Positions 1-10,763 of a DNA stretch of 64,000 nt are shown here, piece after piece. Positions within the stretch are counted from its first letter, which is position 1, and each line of letters opens with the position of its first letter. Source of the stretch: Diphasiastrum complanatum (taxonomy: Eukaryota; Streptophyta; Lycopodiopsida; Lycopodiales; Lycopodiaceae). The stretch is taken from contig CM055094.1 of the NCBI GenBank assembly GCA_029204225.1, positions 4,708,063 through 4,772,062 of the forward strand, given 5' to 3'. Position numbers and translations under genes: made by a program. The notes beneath the pieces are model-generated. The model searched no databases. It had not been told where the DNA came from and was given only the letters and a program-made list of their open reading frames with translations.

Positions 1-459
<459 letters not shown>

Positions 460-529
460 TGTGTGCTAGCTAACTGAGTTGCTCTTCTGCAGCAACAAAG
501 TTCGGCGAATTTGAAATATTGGGATATGC

Positions 530-673
530 ATGATGGCACCATTAATGCCAAGGAAGGGTGCAAATGATCTGCTAACAACAGAGGCTGAAAAAAACAACTA
601 CGATTGGTACATTCTCCTCTACCGTCTTAACAAATGGAAATGTGAAAGCTTTGAGGGTGTTCCTTTTGAATAA
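530..673 (+). pseudogene. Possible exon fragment of a plant serine/proline-rich 'NDYDWLLTPPGTP' protein
   Basis: A 47-codon open frame begins with two adjacent ATGs. Its peptide contains PRKGANDLLTTEAEKNNYDW. From memory, the first exon of a family of plant serine/proline-rich, FLO11-like proteins has RKGxNDLLxxxxxKNDYDWLLTPPGTPLFPSLE at this point. Here the match breaks right after YDW; in the next frame the downstream codons read H-S-P-L-P-S-stop-Q-M-E-M, which resembles the expected continuation, so an old frameshift is likely. A CTTCTGCAG just upstream (484-492) could be the remains of a splice acceptor. No other exons are visible. The identification rests on about 20 residues and is tentative. 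Confidence 0.33.
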
Positions 674-984
674 GTAGGCAGGCCATTTGAGTTAATTTAA
701 AGGCCATAAGAAATTTGAACAATTTTTCCATTAGTTTTGACTAGATTATCTGTTTTTGTCTTCACGAATTTCTCTACTCTGAATCAATATTACATGAGCA
801 TACAGTGACATCCATCTCAAATATTAGAGTTGCAAATTGAGTATACACATGCAGTCAGATGATATGAAAATTATGATTTGTGATGACTATGAACTAGACC
901 AATAATATACTAGATCCATTATTTCTGAATAGTATGTCATGGTCTTCAAACCAACCTGGGTGGGCATCATTTCACCTTATCTAT
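674..984. other. AT-rich spacer, nothing recognised
   Basis: No open frame longer than chance and no repeat structure seen. Confidence 0.5.
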
Positions 985-1190
985 TGCGGGAAAGGAGGAG
1001 GAGGCAGCAGGGAAGAAAGAGAAGGCAGCGGGGGGGGGGGGGGGGGGGGAGGAAGAAGAAGGCAATGAGGGGGAGGGGAGGAGGAGGAGGTAGCGAGTGG
1101 GGGGGAAGGAGGCGGTTGGAAAGGAGGAAGAGGCAGCGGGCAGGGGGGGGGGGGAGAAGAAATTAGAGTAAAACAGGAGGAGGGGGAGTT
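985..1190 (+). repeat. Purine tract (GGA/GAA-rich) with two poly-G runs
   Basis: About 200 bases almost free of pyrimidines on the plus strand, containing G runs at about 1030-1049 and 1143-1154 and repeated AGGAGGAGG and GGCAGCGGG. Both strands give open but low-complexity frames, which I do not treat as genes. The sequence could form G-quadruplex or triplex structures. Confidence 0.85.
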
Positions 1191-1205
1191 GACTTTGGGC
1201 CGCCA

Positions 1206-1312
1206 ACGGCGGGCATGCCTAAAGCCTAACCCTAATGATTAATGTATAAAGCCTATCCCTAATGCCAAATGTCTAATGCCTAATGCCTAATGCCTAACCC
1301 TAATGATTAATT
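1206..1312 (+). repeat. Short direct repeats of TAATGCC / CCTAACCCTAATGATTAAT
   Basis: TAATGCC-type heptamers recur, and CCTAACCCTAATGATTAAT is present twice, about 70 bases apart. CCCTAA is telomere-like but is not in regular tandem order. Confidence 0.7.
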
Positions 1313-1398
1313 ACAGGTTAAAGCGCGCGCGCACACACACTTTTGAGCTCAACAAATGTTGGGCTGATCAAGCCAAGGCTTTGTTGAACTCAGAGCTC

Positions 1399-1400
<2 letters not shown>

Positions 1401-1495
<95 letters not shown>

Positions 1496-1511
1496 AGAGA
1501 GAGAGAGAGAG
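1401..1511. repeat. (GA)n microsatellite interrupted by a G run
   Basis: GA repeat with one G run near 1489-1495. The sequence directly after it, GGTTCGAGCC, matches a tRNA-type B-box, but no A-box is visible on the other side of the GA tract. Confidence 0.95.
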
Positions 1512-1675
1512 TCCCAGGTTCGAGCCAAACATTATGCAAATCCATGCAGACGGAATGTGTAGTTCTCCGCTAGTGAGACCTCCTCATATAGCTCATGACA
1601 CTCTAGCTCATGATTGTTAGCTATTGGTAAAAAATCATTTACAACCTCAAGATGGACTGCAGGAGGTCCAGACAT

Positions 1676-1678
<3 letters not shown>

Positions 1679-1706
<28 letters not shown>

Positions 1707-1800
1707 AGACTCTATACTTCATACAATATACCTCATCCACAAAAAGTTTCTTATATGGAGATGTGTGTGTGTGTGTGCCTATGCGCGCACACACACACAC
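1679..1800. repeat. (CT)n then (TG)n/(CA)n microsatellites
   Basis: CT repeat at about 1679-1706, then (TG)n at 1762-1777 and (CA)n near 1786-1800. The TG and CA runs are mutually inverted around a short GC-rich centre and could fold back. Confidence 0.9.
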
Positions 1801-2149
1801 GTGTTCCATATCCCCCCTCCCCCTCTATTTTTCTCTTTTTATTGTCTCTTTTGCTCCCGATTTAGGACTTAAAGCTAGTGAGTTTGGGCTTGTGGTTAAA
1901 CATTCCTGAAAATGGTGGGCCAAAATAGGGATTTGAAGGATTGAAAAAAAAAAAAAAGTAGTTTAAGGTATTCAAGAAAAATTTTTATGTTCGTGATTTA
2001 TGGGTAAAACTTTGATAATTCAAGATAAATAAGAAAGCCATGTAACAAATATTATTGGCTAAAGTTTAAAGCACATTGAAGTGTGTGAAGAAAATAAAAC
2101 TTTAATTTCAAACTTCAAATATTTGAATTAGAGAAAGATATTTGAATGT
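1801..2149. other. AT-rich spacer, nothing recognised
   Basis: No coding frame or repeat structure seen apart from an A run near 1946. Confidence 0.5.
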
Positions 2150-2295
2150 AGTGAGTGGGAGGGAGGAGGGCTATGCATCCTCCTCCCCATACATGCATCC
2201 TCTTTTTTTAAATTTTTAGCTCAAAAATTGTGTATGCATGGGTGAGGGAGGAAGATGCATGGGGTCCCTCACCCATGCATACAAAAGTGTACATA

Positions 2296-2339
<44 letters not shown>
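2150..2339 (+). repeat. Palindromic ATGCATGGG repeat, copy 1, ending in (AT)n
   Basis: Same order of blocks as copies at 5.13-5.30 kb and 11.42-11.66 kb: GGGAGGAGGGC-ATGCATC, CCCCATACATGCATCC, TATGCATGGGTGAGGG, then GTGTACATAAGTTTA and (AT)n. This copy has a perfect inverted repeat of 18 bases, GTATGCATGGGTGAGGGA, at 2232-2249 and 2265-2282. It looks like a small non-autonomous element. Target-site duplications cannot be defined. Confidence 0.7.
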
Positions 2340-2340
<1 letters not shown>

Positions 2341-2750
2341 TATTAAAGAGTGCACGTCGTTGACGGGCAATGAAGGCCGATCTAGGTGGCGGACGATGAT
2401 TTGGATCATGGCCGATCTCGCACATCTTGCATCTCAAATATCTAACATTTGATTCTTTGAAAAAATTCGAGTCTTTGGAAAAATTTGAGCCTTTAAGAAA
2501 ATTCGAGTCTTCGAAAAAATTCTAGTCTTCTAAAAAATTCAAATTTTTGGAAAAAAAATCGAGTCTTTCGAAAAATTCTAGTCTTTTGAAAAATTTGACT
2601 TGACAGTACAAAGGGTCCTTCGATCCTTCGAAAAAATTCGAGTCTTTGGAAAAATTCGAGTCATTGAAAAAATTCAAGTCTTCAAAAAAATTCGAGTCTT
2701 GAAAAAATTTGAGTCTTCGAAAAAATTTGAGGCTTAAGAAAATCTGAAGT
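2340..2750 (-). mobile_element. Helitron-like 3' end, degraded copy, with 18-bp minisatellite
   Basis: Read on the minus strand this matches the 5.3-kb copy: a GCCCGTCA...-type hairpin about 12 bases before the end, but the terminal CTAG is changed to ATAG and the hairpin has mismatches. From about 2451 to 2745 it carries roughly 16 degenerate copies of TTCGAGTCTTTGGAAAAA, interrupted by a TTGACAGTACAAAGGGTC spacer that is also found in the larger array. Confidence 0.45.
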
Positions 2751-3110
2751 TTTGACCGTTATTTATTGAATCTGACCAATTTTGACGGGCCTAGAATCCC
2801 AAGAATGCGTATAGGGTTTCTGGTTCGAATGCACGTTTTTGTGTGAGTACTGAATCGTTTGGAGCCCGATTTAGTCTTGTAGGTTCGTCTCGGTGTGCAA
2901 CATAGGGCGGAACAGAGGGTCCCAAAAACGGACTTCGTTCGGCAACACTGGACCAGTTCTCATGAATGTTGGAAAGTAGTCCATTTAGTGGCATTCCCCT
3001 CGTCAAACGGCGTCAGAATTGAGCTATGAATGAACCTGTGGGTTCGTGTTGAGCCCACAAACCTGTGGACACCACCCGTTTGAAGTTCTAACCATTTTTT
3101 ATAAAATTCG
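2750..3110. other. Unique sequence between two repeat blocks
   Basis: Less AT-rich than its surroundings. Overlapping minus-strand frames of 71-82 codons exist, but none matches a family I recognise. It may be the remainder of a transposon. Confidence 0.35.
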
Positions 3111-3323
3111 ACCAATTTTCGGCTCGATGGCTTGTGTAGCAGGCCATATAGGCATGTCATAGGTATGATATCTACCAAGCCTATCGTAGACTGCTCGTGG
3201 CAAGCCATGTAGGCCTACCCCATGGCAAGTCATGCAAGCTTGGTGTTTGCCACATGGCAAACCACGTAGTTCTAACATAGGCTTGCATGGCAAGCCAACC
3301 AGGCTCTGTCATGTAGGCCTCAG

Positions 3324-3397
<74 letters not shown>

Positions 3398-4848
3398 AAG
3401 AGCCATGTAGGCCTACCATAGGCTTGTGTGGCTTGTCACATGGCCTACCATAGGCTATGTAGTAGGCCACATAGGCCTACTATCTAGCAAGCCTAACGTA
3501 GGTTGCCACATGGCAAGCCAAATAGACCTGTCATATGGCAAATCATGCAAGCTTGGGGTGAGCTCGAAACCCAGAGAGAGATATAGAGAGAGGTGAGCTC
3601 CGAAGCTGACACATGGCAAGCCATGTAGGGCTACCATAGGCTTGCATGGCAGACCACATAGGCATGGCATAGGCCTCATGTCTGCCATGCAAGCATGTTG
3701 TAGGTTGCCACATAGGCTTGCCATAGGCTTGTGTGGCAAGCCAACCAGGCTCTGCCACATAGGCTTGAGTGGACATAGAGAGAGAAAGAGGTGGGGCTCG
3801 CAAGCTACCACGTGGCAAGCCATGTAGGCCTGCCATGTAGAAAACCATGGAGGGTAATACTTCCCATGTCGTAAGCCATGTAGGACTACCATAGGCTTGT
3901 GTAGCAAGCCACATAGGCATGTCATACATCTATTATCTGCCAATCTTGTCGTAGGCTACCACGTGGCAAGTCTTGCAAGCTAAGGGTTTGCCATGTGACA
4001 AACCATGTAGGTCTAACATAGGCTTGTGTGTCAAGCCAACCAGGCTTTGCCACGTAGGCCTGAGTGAACCTAGAGAGAGAAAGAAGTGGGGCTCAAAAGC
4101 TGCCACGTGGCAAGCCACCTATGCCTTCCATAGGCTTGTGTGGCTTGCCATATGGCCTACCATAGGCTTGTGTAACAGGCCACATAGGCCTGCTATCTAC
4201 CAAACCTGTCATAGGCTGCCATGTGGCAATGACGTATGGCTGCCATGGGGAAAATCATGCAGGCTTGGGGTTAGCCATGTGGCAAGCCACGTAGGCCCAT
4301 CATAGGTTGGCAAGCCAACCAGGCTCTGCCTATGTGGTTTGCTATTTGCTAAGTGTGTCGCACACTGCCATGGGGCAAGCCACGTAGACAAATCATGCAA
4401 GCTTGAGGTTTGTCATGTGGCAAGCATGTAGGCCTACCATAAGCTTGTATGGCAAGCAAACCGGGCTCTGCCGCGTAGGTTTGAGTGGACCTAGAGAGAG
4501 ATATATAGGTGGGCTCGAAAGTTGCCATGCACGCCTACCATACGCTTGCGTGGCAGGCCACATAGGCATGACATAGGTCTGATGTCTGCCACACAAACAT
4601 GTCATAGTCACGTGGCAAGCCACGTAGGCATGTCATGAGACAAACCATGCAGGCTTGGGACTTGCCATGTGGCAAGCCACGTAGGCCTATCAAAGGCTTG
4701 TGTGGCAGGTCATATAGGCATGACGTAGGCTTGATGTCTACCATGCAAGCATGTTGTAGTCTGTCACATAGGCTTGACATAGGCTTGTGTGGCAAGCTAA
4801 CTAAGCTATGCACCACGTAGGTCTGCCATGCAAGATTGAGTGCAACTT

Positions 4849-4926
<78 letters not shown>
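3111..4926. repeat. Degenerate satellite of GCCACGTGGCAAGCC-like units with embedded (GA)n
   Basis: The block is made of short related phrases (GCCACRTGGCAAGCCATGTAGG, CCTACCATAGGCTTGTGTGG, CAAGCCAACCAGGCTCTGCC) that recur in a larger period of very roughly 300 bases; the CCAACCAGGCTCTGCC phrase falls near 3296, 3742, 4037, 4312, 4457 and 4797. Each larger unit normally ends in GAGTGGACCTAGAGAGAGAAAG. In two units this GAGAGA seed has become a long GA microsatellite (3326-3393 and 4852-4926). Open frames on both strands are products of the repeat. Confidence 0.9.
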
Positions 4927-4928
<2 letters not shown>

Positions 4929-5128
4929 CACCAAGCCTGCGTTTTGAAGCCTTCCCAGCCCTTCGCAGTCGATTTTTCTTTCATAGAAATGCATTTTTAT
5001 TTCAACCTTTTGTCTGATAATTTAAAAAATCCTTAGAGCACCCTTCAAAATTTTTGATAATGAAAGTCTCATTTGTTTAACACCTTTCACCATGAAAGTA
5101 TGTACATGCACTTAAAAACAATACGTGT

Positions 5129-5302
5129 ATTGATGCATGCATGGGGAGGAGGGCCATGCATCATTTTCCCCATACATGCATCCTCCTCCCCAAGTTTTTT
5201 AGTTAGAAAAAGTGCATGCATGGGTGAGGGGAGGAGCATGCATGGTGCACCCATACACATAACTGTACACACAAAACTGTTATAAGTTTAAATATATATA
5301 TA
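5129..5302 (+). repeat. Palindromic ATGCATGGG repeat, copy 2
   Basis: Aligns block by block with copies 1 and 3, ending in ATAAGTTTAAATATATATA. It abuts the Helitron-like end exactly as copy 1 does, so copies 1 and 2 share flanking sequence. Confidence 0.7.
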
Positions 5303-7113
5303 CTAGTAAAGAGTGCCCGTCATTGACGGGCAATGGAGGCCGATCTAGGTGGCGACCGATGATTTGGATGACGGCCGATCTCGCACATCTCGCATCTCGA
5401 ATATCTAACATTCAAGTCTTTGGAAAAATTCGAGCCTTTGGAAAAATTCTAGTCTTTGGAAAAATTCAAATCTTTGAAAAAAAATCGAATCTTTCGAAAA
5501 AATCGAGTCTTCGGAAAGATTCGAATCTTCGAAAAAATTCGAGTCTTTTGAAAAATTCGATTTGACAATACAAATGGTCCTTCGACCCTTCGAAAAAATT
5601 CGAATTGACATTTTGATCATTTGGAAAAATTCCAGTCATTGGAAAAATTCGAGTCTTTGAAAAGATTCAAGTCTTTCGAAAACTTCGATCCTTTAAAAAA
5701 AGTCGAGTTATTTGAAAAATTCGATCATTTGAAAAAATTCGAGTCATTAGAAAAATTGAGTCATTGAAAAAATTCGATCCATTAGAAAAATTCGATCCAT
5801 TGTCAAAATTCGAGTCATTTGAAACATTCGATCCTTTAAAAAAATTCGAGTTTTTTCAAAAATTTGAGTCTTTCAAAAAATTTGAGTCTCGAAAAATTTG
5901 AGTCTTCTTAAAAAAATTCGAGTCTTCCATAAAATTCAAGCCCTTCGAAAAATTTGAACCTTTGAAAAAATTCGAGCCTTTTCAAAAATTCGAGTCGTTC
6001 CAAAAATTTGAGTCTTTCGAAAATTTCAAGTCGTTTAAAAAATTTGAGTCTTAAGAAAAATTCGAATCATTTGAAAAATTCGATCCTTTGAAAAAATTCG
6101 AGTTATAGAAAAATTCGTGTCATCTAAAAAAATTCAAGTCACAAAAAAATTCGAGTCTTTCAAAACATTAAAGTCTCGAAAAATTCGAGTCTTCCCAAAA
6201 ATTCGAGTCACCGAAAAATTTGAGTCTTTGGAAAAATTCGAGTCCTTGGAAAAATTTGAGTCCTTGGAAAAATTCGATCCTTTCAAAAAATTTAAGCCTT
6301 TTCAAAAATACGACTCTTTTGAAAAATTTGAGTCTGGAAAAATTCGAGTCTTTCTAAAAATTCGAGTCGTTAGAAAAATTTGAGTCCCAAGAAAAATTCG
6401 ATCATTTGAAAAAATTCGAGTCTTTGGAAAAATTCGAGTCATCAAAAAAATTCGAGTCTTCCGAAGAATTTGAGCCCTCTTCTGAAAAATTTGAATCTTT
6501 GAAAAAATTGGAAGATTCGAGTCATTCCAAAAATTTGAGTTGTTCGAAAAATTTGAGTCGTTTAAAAAAATCGAGTCTTCTAACAAAAATCAAGTCGTTC
6601 CAAAATTGAGTCGTTTGGAAAATTTGAGTCATTGGATTTTTTACTGTATCGGAAAATATACAAAGGGTCGAAAAAATTCAACGTTGGGTCAAAAAAGTTC
6701 GATCCTTTGGAAAAATTCGATCTCTTTGGAAAAATTTTAAGTCTTTGGAAAAATTAGAGTCTTTGAAAAAATTCAAATCTTTGGTAAAATTTGAGTCTTT
6801 TAAAAATTTGATCCTTTGGAAAAAAATTCGAGTCTTTGGAAAAAAAATAATTCTAGTCTATGAAAAAATTTGAGTCTTTGAAAAAATTTAAGTCTTTGGA
6901 AAAATGCAAGTCTTCAGAAAAATTCGATCCTTTGGAAAAATTCGAGTCTTTGGAAAAATTTGAGTCTTTGAAGAATTCGATTCATCGGAAAAAATTTGAG
7001 TCTTTGGAAAAAAAAAAATTCGAGTCTTTAAAAAAATTTGAGTCTTTGGAAGAATGCGAGTCTTTGGAAAAATTCGATCCTTTGGAAAAATTTGAGTCTT
7101 TGGAAAATTTTTG
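5303..7113 (-). mobile_element. Helitron-like 3' terminus plus large minisatellite
   Basis: On the minus strand the sequence ends with a perfect 8-bp-arm hairpin (GCCCGTCA / TGACGGGC, plus-strand 5315-5331), then 12 bases, then CTAG followed by a T, inside an AT tract. Plant Helitrons characteristically end in CTRR with a GC-rich hairpin about 10-12 bases upstream and insert between A and T, so this is a good match to a Helitron 3' end. No 5' TC end and no Rep/helicase gene was found. About 125 bp from the end begins the 18-bp array. Confidence 0.5.
5411..7113. repeat. 18-bp minisatellite array, about 1.7 kb
   Basis: Tandem degenerate copies of TTCGAGTCTTTGGAAAAA, with common variants TTCGATCCTTTGGAAAAA and TTTGAGTC. 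Because 18 is a multiple of three, frames stay open for long stretches and read (KFESLE)n on the plus strand; this is a repeat effect, not evidence of a gene. Spacers like TTGACAATACAAAGGGTC occur near 5560, 6650 and 7117. Confidence 0.93.
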
Positions 7114-8690
7114 AGTTGACAATACAAAGGGTCGGATTTTCCTCTAGGTTGAAAAATATACAAAGGGTCAGAATAAATCCGTCTCGATCCAATCCGATCT
7201 GATGATCACATGGGGTGGGTGGAGTGAGGGTGAGCTCGCTAATGGTTTTTCAACCACCCTGAATTAAAGTTGAATTGTCCACCTTGCCATAATTAACAAA
7301 ATCTAGACCTAAGGTTAGGGGATAGGAAACGTCAAAGGATCTTAATTACAAATTATAGTAAGCTATAAAGTTATTCAGCGTGGGGAAGTTTTTGGCACCA
7401 CATCAAGACTGACACTTTCTCATTCTGAAAAAAGAAACGATTGGTGATTCGAATTATATTACCAATCTTAAAGTTATGATGTAGTTATGTTGCTCTGGAT
7501 CCATGCATGTAGTTGCATGTCTAGTACGACTCCTAGAACCCATGGCACTTGAGTTCTGGCAAAGGTATTTATCTATCGATATGTCACTTCTCACAACATA
7601 AAGGAAGACTTCGAACAAAGTGTGCATTGTTTTGGGATAACACTCAAGGATTCCCTCTAGAATATTTACAAACTCTTTATTTGACACGAAATACTTTGCA
7701 TAAATTTCTTTTGGATATGGGTATTTTTAAAGCCATAATACAAATGTCAAGGTGACTTGTTAAAATCTATAGGGTAAGAATCCACATGTAATACAATAGG
7801 TATGTAAAAAGGTCAAATATGGGTGACCTAAAGTCTTTTACTATCTGCCCTCAAGAGCTCCCTCTCACAAAAAACCCAATTGTATGTTCTTCCAATTAAC
7901 TTCCCAATCAAGGCCCAAATTGCTATCCTCAAGAACTCCCATGAAAAAAAAATCCATTTGCATATTCTCCCTATTCCTTTTAGGTTAAGGCCCAAATTTC
8001 TCATCTCCAAAACTTACTCTTTTTTGTTTTTAGAAATGACTTATTTCTTTCTGGTGAATCTTTGCTGCACTGAAAAAGCAATTGAGAGAGATCAGACATT
8101 ACACGCCTGAGCAATGCATTCCAATCTATATAAGGCAATCTTTAGATTTCAACCACTGGCTCATGGAGATTACATTATGATTTTGAGTGCCCCAACATGG
8201 TTTATTACCTGTTGTCCGAGTATAGGCTACATCCATACTTTTTGCAAACTTGAGAATTGCATTTGAGCTCCATGGACCATGATACAGTTTGGTGTACTAA
8301 TTTTTTGTGCACTACCACTGTTACTCGGCCAGTGGTTCAACTACATTTTGAGAAATGATTCATCTATTTGAGCGCTAGACTCCATGTACATTTTGCACGA
8401 TGATGTCCCTAACATTGATAGGCAGGTTATCACAACCCAAGTTAGATTGAAAAGAATGAACCCAGGGCCATCACTGCCTCATCTTTTGAGAATGAATTAT
8501 GAGGCAGCTGGGCCATCACTGCCATCTATGAGATATTAAAGATTTGTGATATCTGCCGATAACCATAACATTAAAAGATTAAATGCTATCGTCTGATTTC
8601 TAGTAGACCACAGGTATGTAGTGCACATTTTGAAAGGCGGCTTTAGGTTTACTAAATCTTTATGTATGTAGAGTAGTGTCTGGATCTTTG
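7114..8690. other. AT-rich spacer with small direct repeats
   Basis: No recognisable gene. Two imperfect direct repeats of about 80 bases lie at 7851-7930 and 7931-8008 (CAAGARCTCCC...AAGGCCCAAATT). GGGCCATCACTGCC occurs twice near 8464 and 8511. A minus-strand frame at 7454-7687 has no family I recognise. Confidence 0.5.
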
Positions 8691-9047
8691 GTGCTTTTAG
8701 AATGATTGAGACTAAGTTTGCTTCTCTTTGCTTTGGATTCGCTTCCTGCAGCATTTGGACCAATTCCCTCATAGAGGGATGCTCCAATGGAAGCTCATTG
8801 GTGTAGAGGAGACCCACCCTCAATACCATTAGCATCTCCTCAAGGAAAACGTTTGCTAGTCTTGTATCCAACAGTTGTTGCACTTCACTCTTGCTCTGAA
8901 CGTTGGTGTGAACCCACTTCACGATGTCCACTCCATCTACAATTAATTGAGGCTGTATAGTTTTCTTTTCTGTTACCAGCTCCAATAGCACCACCCCAAA
9001 GCTGTATATGTCACTCTTCTCATTCACCTTCAAGCTGTAAGCATACT
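8691..9047 (-). pseudogene. HAESA-like LRR receptor kinase, exon 2 fragment
   Basis: The minus strand reads EYAYSLKVNEKSDIYSFGVV, then LLELVTEKKTIQ, DIVKWVHTNVQSK, LRVGLLYTNELP and HPSMRELVQMLQEA. This is the C-terminal part (kinase subdomains about VIII to XI) of subfamily-XI LRR receptor kinases of the HAESA/HSL group, membrane proteins that bind peptide hormones. The fragment starts at a credible splice acceptor (TTTGAATGCAG before AGTATGC, near 9048), where such genes, from memory, have their single kinase-domain intron. Exon 1, with the LRRs, membrane segment and N-lobe, is not in the neighbouring sequence. The normally conserved Arg of RPSM is His, and Cys of LLCT is Tyr. The frame stays open to 8536 but homology fades after MLQEA. 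It cannot encode a working kinase. Confidence 0.75.
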
Positions 9048-10330
9048 CTGCATTCAAAATCAAGACATGCATGAGAATGATCATTCTAAAGATTTCTGAT
9101 GCGATACACAACTTCTTAATCTGCAGAAAAGAAAATCAGTCAGCAAAACTGCGAATTTGCTTAGCAGATATAGAAAATTTTATAAACTGACAGAGCCGGA
9201 AAATATAAGAGATTAATTTCATGGCAGTTGCAGGATATAATATGTTAGCAGAAGCTAAATACACATAGATCTGGCCGTATTGCAGGAATCAAAAGAGCTG
9301 GTTAAGTGACAACTGAAGGATGCTAGTTTTTAGCAGACTCAAAAAGGTAGAAGAAAGACTGTGAGGAGGCCAGAAGGTGTCAAGTTGTGACTGAAGTGAG
9401 GAATACTATCCCTTCATGTGTTCATACCTCAAGTCTGAGTTTCAATGATTATCATCATGCATCATGAAAATGCCTCATGATCCTAGGGAAACCTTCAAGG
9501 AGCTGAATGTATATGTTGGGCGAAGAGCACTCAATTCTGAGCACATTCTTATGAGTTATGAGTAATAATGAGCATGAGTGTTGCTACTGCATTGACTTTG
9601 TTCAATGAGATGAGGATGAACTATAAACTGAGTGTTGATTGAGCCAAGCAATGATTTCAAATGAGCGCTGCTACTTGATTAAGTCAGAAAGAGAGTTATG
9701 AGCCTACCATCACTACTACTCATTGGGTGAAGAGCACTCTCCCTCACTCTTCATGTACCTGAAATGAGCTATGAGATGCGACCAGTGAGCTGTCTCTTCA
9801 CTAACAACAACAGCCAGGATAAGCGTTGAAGTGTGTTCAATGCACCCGCACCTCTGCTATGAGCAATGAGTCAGAATCAGTTACTAGATGAGCCATGAAG
9901 AATGTGTTGCAGCTACACTTATTTGAAAAGTGCATTCTATTGTGAAACTCACGGTCATTAAAGAGAGTGCTTATTATGAGAGTAGTGGCTCATACTGGTC
10001 CACACCTGCGTTGGTTTACACTTACTCTTTTTTTATTTTAGAAATTCAAGAATATTGTATTCAAGAACATATATATTCAAGAAATAGAGAGAGAGAGAGA
10101 CAAAACATATAAAGAATGCACCAGAGCCGTCTCTTTGTGAGTACGCTATAAGATGGCTTCTATATTCGTTCAACACAGAAACAAATTACAAAATCCATGG
10201 AAGTAGGGTGTTAGCAACAAATACTCACAAAGATGAGTTTTTCTACAAAATCGCATTTCTTTCTCTGGTAACTTGATCAAAGTGGTGTTTGTCACCTGGC
10301 CCAAGAGCGCCCTACTCCACTGATGTTTTG
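9048..10330. other. No gene recognised
   Basis: The first part may be remnant intron of the kinase fragment. Words of the ATGAGC/GAGTG type are frequent at 9.5-9.9 kb but not in regular tandem order. Confidence 0.4.
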
Positions 10331-10338
10331 CAAGATGC

Positions 10339-10620
10339 CATGTAGACTATTCTCGATGGATTGAGTGCTAGCGAGGTAGGACAGGTTCAGACCATCACAC
10401 TCCACTAATTAGCGAGGCACATCATGTGATTAGCGGGGCAATCAGCGAGGATCCACAAGTGATCAGCGAGGCACATCAGCGAGGATCCACATTAGATCAC
10501 CGAGGCACATCAATAATCCCTGTCATGTAGTCTATTCTCAATGGATTGAGTGCTAGCGAGGTAGGACAGGTTCAGACCATCGCACTCCACTGATTAATGA
10601 GGCACATCAGCGAGGATCCA
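10339..10620 (+). repeat. Tandem duplication with 185-bp period and internal AGCGAGGCACATC repeats
   Basis: CATGTAGWCTATTCTCRATGGATTGAGTGCTAGCGAGG... begins near 10339 and again near 10524. Between the two lie several copies of AGCGAGGCACATCAGCGAGGATCCACA-like phrases. Confidence 0.85.
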
Positions 10621-10763
10621 CAATTGCAACAACTCTCTCACTGCTATTTCTATCTCAGCACTCTCTACAACATCGTCTTTTCTCGTCCGCAGCTTCACAT
10701 CGACCTTGAGATGCTATGTCACTATCCTGCTGATCAGATGTTGCTTTGCGAACTGAGGTAGTG

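Noticed and set aside
939-1206. Open frames on both strands of the purine block
   Set aside because: Low-complexity Arg/Gly or Ser/Pro peptides produced by base composition.
3232-4984. Long overlapping frames over the satellite
   Set aside because: Repeat-derived; both strands are open in several frames and no family matches.
6117-7163. KFESLE-type and KTRIFP-type frames as a gene
   Set aside because: Period of 18 bases keeps frames open; no start, promoter or unique sequence supports a gene.
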